31,649 nucleotides of DNA from Chara braunii (lineage: Eukaryota; Streptophyta; Charophyceae; Charales; Characeae): contig BFEA01000069.1 in the NCBI GenBank assembly GCA_003427395.1, forward strand, positions 162,952 to 194,600. The letters run 5' to 3'. The number at the start of each line of letters is the position of its first letter. Position 1 is the first letter of the stretch. Below, one piece after another: positions 28,741 through 31,649 of this stretch. The translations under genes and the position numbers were made by a program. A model generated the notes under the pieces. That model searched no databases. It was not told where the DNA came from and was given only the letters and a program-made list of their open reading frames with translations.

Positions 28741-29158
28741 TTGGATTTTCTTTTTCTTTTTCTTTTGCTGGAACCTTCTTTGGTCCTTGCACGGCTGGGC
28801 ATCCCGGGCAAACAGGGTGACCCGGGCAGGTCCGGCTGGTAAGCTCACCAAAAAAAAAAAAAAAAAAAAAAAAAAGATGAAGTCAGACTCAGGACACAAT
28901 GCAGATCTGTGTTTTGGGAGGCAGGCTGGTCACACAGTGTGACCCATCACACATTGCCTGTCAATAAAATTCTGTTTGATGAATGGAGACGAGAAAGAAA
29001 CGTGGGTTCACGGGCATCACTCTGGCTCCGAGATGCCCAGAAACTAGTACACACCCGTGGGGGACGAACGTGTCAAACAGTTCGTGCTGGGAGGAGAGGG
29101 GGAGGAGGGAGAGAGGCAGGGAGACAGAAGAAGGTGGGACCGAAGAAGAGGCACTCAC

Positions 29159-29221
29159 CATATTTCGAACCTGTTTATACATAAACCCAGTGCCCTCGAC
29201 TTCAAATCGCACACCATCCTC
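29159..29221 (-). CDS. TruA-family tRNA pseudouridine synthase, penultimate exon
   Basis: This 63-base exon in phase 0 encodes 21 residues, including EGTGFMYKQVRNM. That is the conserved TruA-family segment G-GFLY-MVRNMVG, which in known structures belongs to the catalytic fold next to the active site. The borders are TTCCTGCAG|GAG upstream and ATG|GTGAGT downstream. U-rich sequence 20-40 bases before the acceptor fits a plant-type intron. The next exon (24727-24473) supplies VG and the rest. The N-terminal exons with the catalytic aspartate are not found up to the window end. Confidence 0.75.
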
Positions 29222-29427
29222 CTGCAGGAATCCCGGATATTCCAAACAACAGACAGACGACAAACCCTCCGTCACGACAAGTAACATAATTACAACAGTG
29301 ACGAGGGGGGACATGATGACAAAACAATGAATTTCGCTGGGTAGCACGGGGGTTCTGCCAACTTTGAGGGGCACGATTCAAATTTTTGCAAAAAATATAT
29401 ATTCTGCACAATATTCTGACGACGGTG
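29222..29427 (-). other. intron sequence upstream of the TruA-like exon
   Basis: It contains the pyrimidine-rich approach to the acceptor. The minus-strand open frame runs on through it (MSPLVTVV...), but this part has no TruA similarity, so it is treated as intron. Confidence 0.45.
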
Positions 29428-29709
29428 GAATGCCTCGAAGGCTTGCAGCAGGAGGAACGTCCAGATGTACCGCAGCTTCTAGACTTGGAGAAAGCCTACG
29501 ATAGTCCCCCTCCAGTTTTTTTTTTAATAATGAATGTGTCATCCTTGCACAGGGGCCCTGACTCTATCGTAGGCTTTCCCCAAGTCTAGAAGCTGCGGTA
29601 CATCTGGATGTTCCTCCTGCTGCAAGCCTTGGAAGCATCAACTGGAGCGAAGATTAGCAGGGTAGCAGGGCCCCTGTGCAAGGATGACACATTCATTATT
29701 AAAAAAAAA
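29428..29709. repeat. two interleaved inverted repeats (A-B-A'-B')
   Basis: Arm A (29428-29504) is the inverted repeat of A' (29564-29639), about 76 bases with few mismatches. Arm B (29526-29560 plus a T run) is the exact inverted repeat of B' (29666-29700 plus an A run), 35 of 35. The arms interleave, the topology of a pseudoknot rather than a simple hairpin. In arm A a frame reads LLDLEKAYDS, like the first conserved block of LINE reverse transcriptases. After A' another frame reads LEASTGAKISR, also LINE-like. A scrambled LINE fragment is possible. Confidence 0.75.
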
Positions 29710-29784
29710 GTGGGGGGAGGGGGGAGGAATTGCATCTGTACCCAGGCTACCAGACTGGGCCGGGGGCCACTTGGCTAGCCATAT

Positions 29785-29930
29785 CTATGAACTAGAAGAG
29801 TGCACTTTGTGAAACAAACGATAAGAATACACAAGCAAAACATGAAGAGCACGCGGAACCGTTCTTTTTTATCATTCTTTTTTAAACTCCCCGTTTACTG
29901 TGCCTCTCGCGCATATATTGTCACAAGAAT
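29785..29930 (+). repeat. AGAGYGCAYTTTGYG dispersed repeat (5' part)
   Basis: TATGAACTAGAAGAGTGCAC through TTTAAACTCC..GTTTACTGTGCCTCTCGCG matches the beginning of 27466-27870. It then breaks off at CATATATTGTCAC. Confidence 0.65.
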
Positions 29931-31181
29931 ATCAGAGCGCAAAAGCGAAAAAAAAGAAAAAGAAAGAAAACAGGGAAATGCATGGGTCCTGGGGACCATC
30001 TCACGCAGGTGTGTACATGTCATGCATCGTCTTCACACGCAGTGGTCAATAGTCTCAACCATAGACAAAGGTAGAGAAGAAGAGGACCGAGTTTCACAGC
30101 TTATATTATCAGAATTATGAATACAAAGTGTTTCAAAGTTCCCCTGAGTCCAGCGATCATCAGCGCAACGCAAATCTCTGCTCAACTCATCAATATGCCT
30201 TCCAAGGCATCAGCGCTACCCCTGCAGATTGTCTCCCAGTCATCAATATGGTCACAACTCATCAGCGCCAACTCTGCAGTTCACAACCAACTCAGGTAAG
30301 TGTCTCCCATAGCCAAACCGTGAATGAACACTCTTCGTCTCAATCTCTTCCTCCTACGATGCATGCACACACTGTTCTCACAAGGATCTACTCTGAATAC
30401 GACTCATAGCTAAGTACTAACCCTTCTACTCTACTTACTAACTTGCTGGGCAGCTATGGCTGCATCCCTTCCAGCGCACAGTCTTCTTCTTCCCTCTTAG
30501 CGCATCTTCCTTCCTCCAGCGCTACTCCTACTGACTAACGCACAAGTGCACCAGCACTTCCACGCATTCAAGCCAGTGGAGATCTGGCGAGGAATGAGGC
30601 AGGCAGCTTTCTTTATAGTGCTGACTACTCCTCGCTGGGTCTGCATTGGCTCATTTCGGCCTTCCCTTTGTCCCAGACCCTGCATTCCATGTGTCCCAGT
30701 AGAGTCCCAATGAAGTTCAACTGCTGCTGAGGCCTCTCGGCCTGTATTTGGACTTGAAAGTCTGGATCTGGACTGACCCCTTGACTTAGACCANAACTGG
30801 GACTGTGCCTATTGACTTTACTTTCAGACAGGCACAACTCTCAACGAACAGACACATTTACTGTTTGAACAGACACTTCCCTTTGCACAAACAGGTACAC
30901 TGCCTGCACGTACAGACACACTCTTATCCGAACAGACATGACATACACAGCTCCTGGTGAACAGGTAAGTCCTTTGACAATGCCTGTTGCTTTAGATTTA
31001 GATGTGCCCATTGATAGAGAACTTGACCTTTGACCTGCTTCCACGTTTCTGAGCCCTGGCGAGATACCTTTTCACAATGCTTTACTTTTTCAAGGCCCGT
31101 GCTGCTTTATTTTTACAAGGCCTGAGGCCTATATCGGGTAAAGGCCCTTTTAGAAAAAATGAATTCAAGGAAAAAATGAAT
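29931..31181. other. no recognisable gene
   Basis: Motif repeats include ATCATCAGCGC/CATCAGCGC.A (30158-30275) and GAACAGACAC-type units (30845-30945). Consensus-like donors CAG|GTAAGT (about 30295) and ACAG|GTAAGT (about 30964) occur, but the frames before them (up to 60 codons) have no known motif. One N lies at 30794. No further TruA exon was found on the minus strand here. Confidence 0.4.
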
Positions 31182-31300
31182 TATCGTCAAACAGAGCTGC
31201 GATGTAAAAAACCGTAGGCAGAGAGGGACAAGAGGGAGAAGAGGACAACAAACGAGGGGCTGTGACAAATCGTTTCGTCGGAGTTTCGCCAACTCATCAT
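31182..31300 (+). repeat. CGTTTGTTGTCCTC dispersed repeat (partial)
   Basis: TATCGTCAAACAGAGCTGC, ACCGTAGGCAGAGAGGGAC, GAGGACAACAAACGAGGGGC and TCGTCGGAGTTTCGCCAACT match the right arm at 28199-28315. Confidence 0.7.
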
Positions 31301-31317
31301 ATATATTGTCACATCAC

Positions 31318-31649
31318 CTTGCGGAACATCTAGAGCGCACTTTGCGGAACAAAGAATAAAAGCAAAAAACGGGCACAGTGATAACATGCAAAAAGAAAAA
31401 GAAAAAGAAAAAACAAGGGCAGATTGAAACCATTAAATTTCTCATTCTTCTTTGAACTCCACCTCCACTGTGCCTCTCACGTGCAAGGCTCACCACGTTG
31501 ATGAAGTTGAGCGCGAGCTGCCCCATCCCCGTATGCCATAACAGCCCACTTGCACGCTGTGAGAGAGGCAGAGTGAAGGGGAAGGTGTTAAACACAGGGA
31601 AAAGCTCAAGAATGAGGCTGTCCTTGACGACAGAAAGGACACACATTGT
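31318..31649 (+). repeat. AGAGYGCAYTTTGYG dispersed repeat, cut by window end
   Basis: It is colinear with 27466-27870 from AGAGCGCACTTTGCGGAAC to GACAGAAAGGACACACATTG, where the window ends. An A/G-rich run replaces part of the first copy. The (AT)-TTGTCAC flank is also shared with 27455-27465 and 29920-29930. Confidence 0.7.

Larger units (their letters stand above)
24728..29158 (-). other. 4.43-kb intron of the TruA-like gene
   Basis: The donor is ATG|GTGAGT (29158-29153) and the acceptor ends ATCACAG (24728). The intron is filled with repeats: two tandem duplications near the acceptor, a TIR element with an inverted partner, an adapter artefact that inflates it by 181 bases, several MITEs, a SINE split by a MITE, and foldback repeats. 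Its true length is therefore about 4.25 kb. Confidence 0.75.

Overview
The window looks like nuclear DNA of a eukaryote. It has long gene-free stretches, many small dispersed repeats, poly(A)/poly(T) runs, spliced exons with GT..AG borders, and one intronless gene for a plant-type LEA protein. A green plant or streptophyte alga (for example a charophyte) fits best, but that is inference. It is a draft assembly: there is a 292-base N gap, two single N bases, and two copies of the 38-base Nextera mate-pair junction adapter, each flanked by an artificial 143-150 base duplication.

Two genes can be supported. (1) On the + strand at 8901-9911, an uninterrupted 336-residue protein has an N-terminal signal peptide, tandem 11-residue LEA group 3 repeats and a C-terminal KDEL. 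It is probably a stress protein retained in the ER lumen. About 210-320 bases upstream lies a tandem array carrying four ACGTGG cores (ABRE/G-box type). (2) On the - strand, the last two exons of a TruA-type tRNA pseudouridine synthase lie at 29221-29159 and 24727-24473. They are separated by a 4.43-kb intron, and the reading frame continues exactly across the junction. The catalytic N-terminal part lies outside the window.

Layout: 1-3.6 kb, short repeats and two TIR element families, one with a clear 8-bp target duplication; 3.6-4.1 kb, two tRNA-derived SINEs; 4.1-8.45 kb, dispersed and tandem repeats; 8.58-9.9 kb, the LEA gene and its upstream array; 10.4-10.8 kb, a GA tract; 11-14.7 kb, minisatellites rich in TGACGT; 15.2-17.4 kb, a strong hairpin, tRNA-like fragments, inverted repeats and a MITE; 17.5-22.9 kb, tandem duplications, a gap and a recurring CCCGGGC/ACTATGTT repeat; 22.9-24.4 kb, an assembly artefact and repeats; 24.5-29.2 kb, the TruA-like gene with its transposon-filled intron; 29.3-31.6 kb, interleaved inverted repeats and dispersed repeats.

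The mobile elements appear to be non-autonomous or fragmentary: I found no intact transposase, integrase or reverse transcriptase. No coherent multi-gene system is visible. The most informative signals are the KDEL-tagged LEA protein with its upstream array, the split TruA-like gene, the nested SINE/MITE, and the interleaved inverted repeats.
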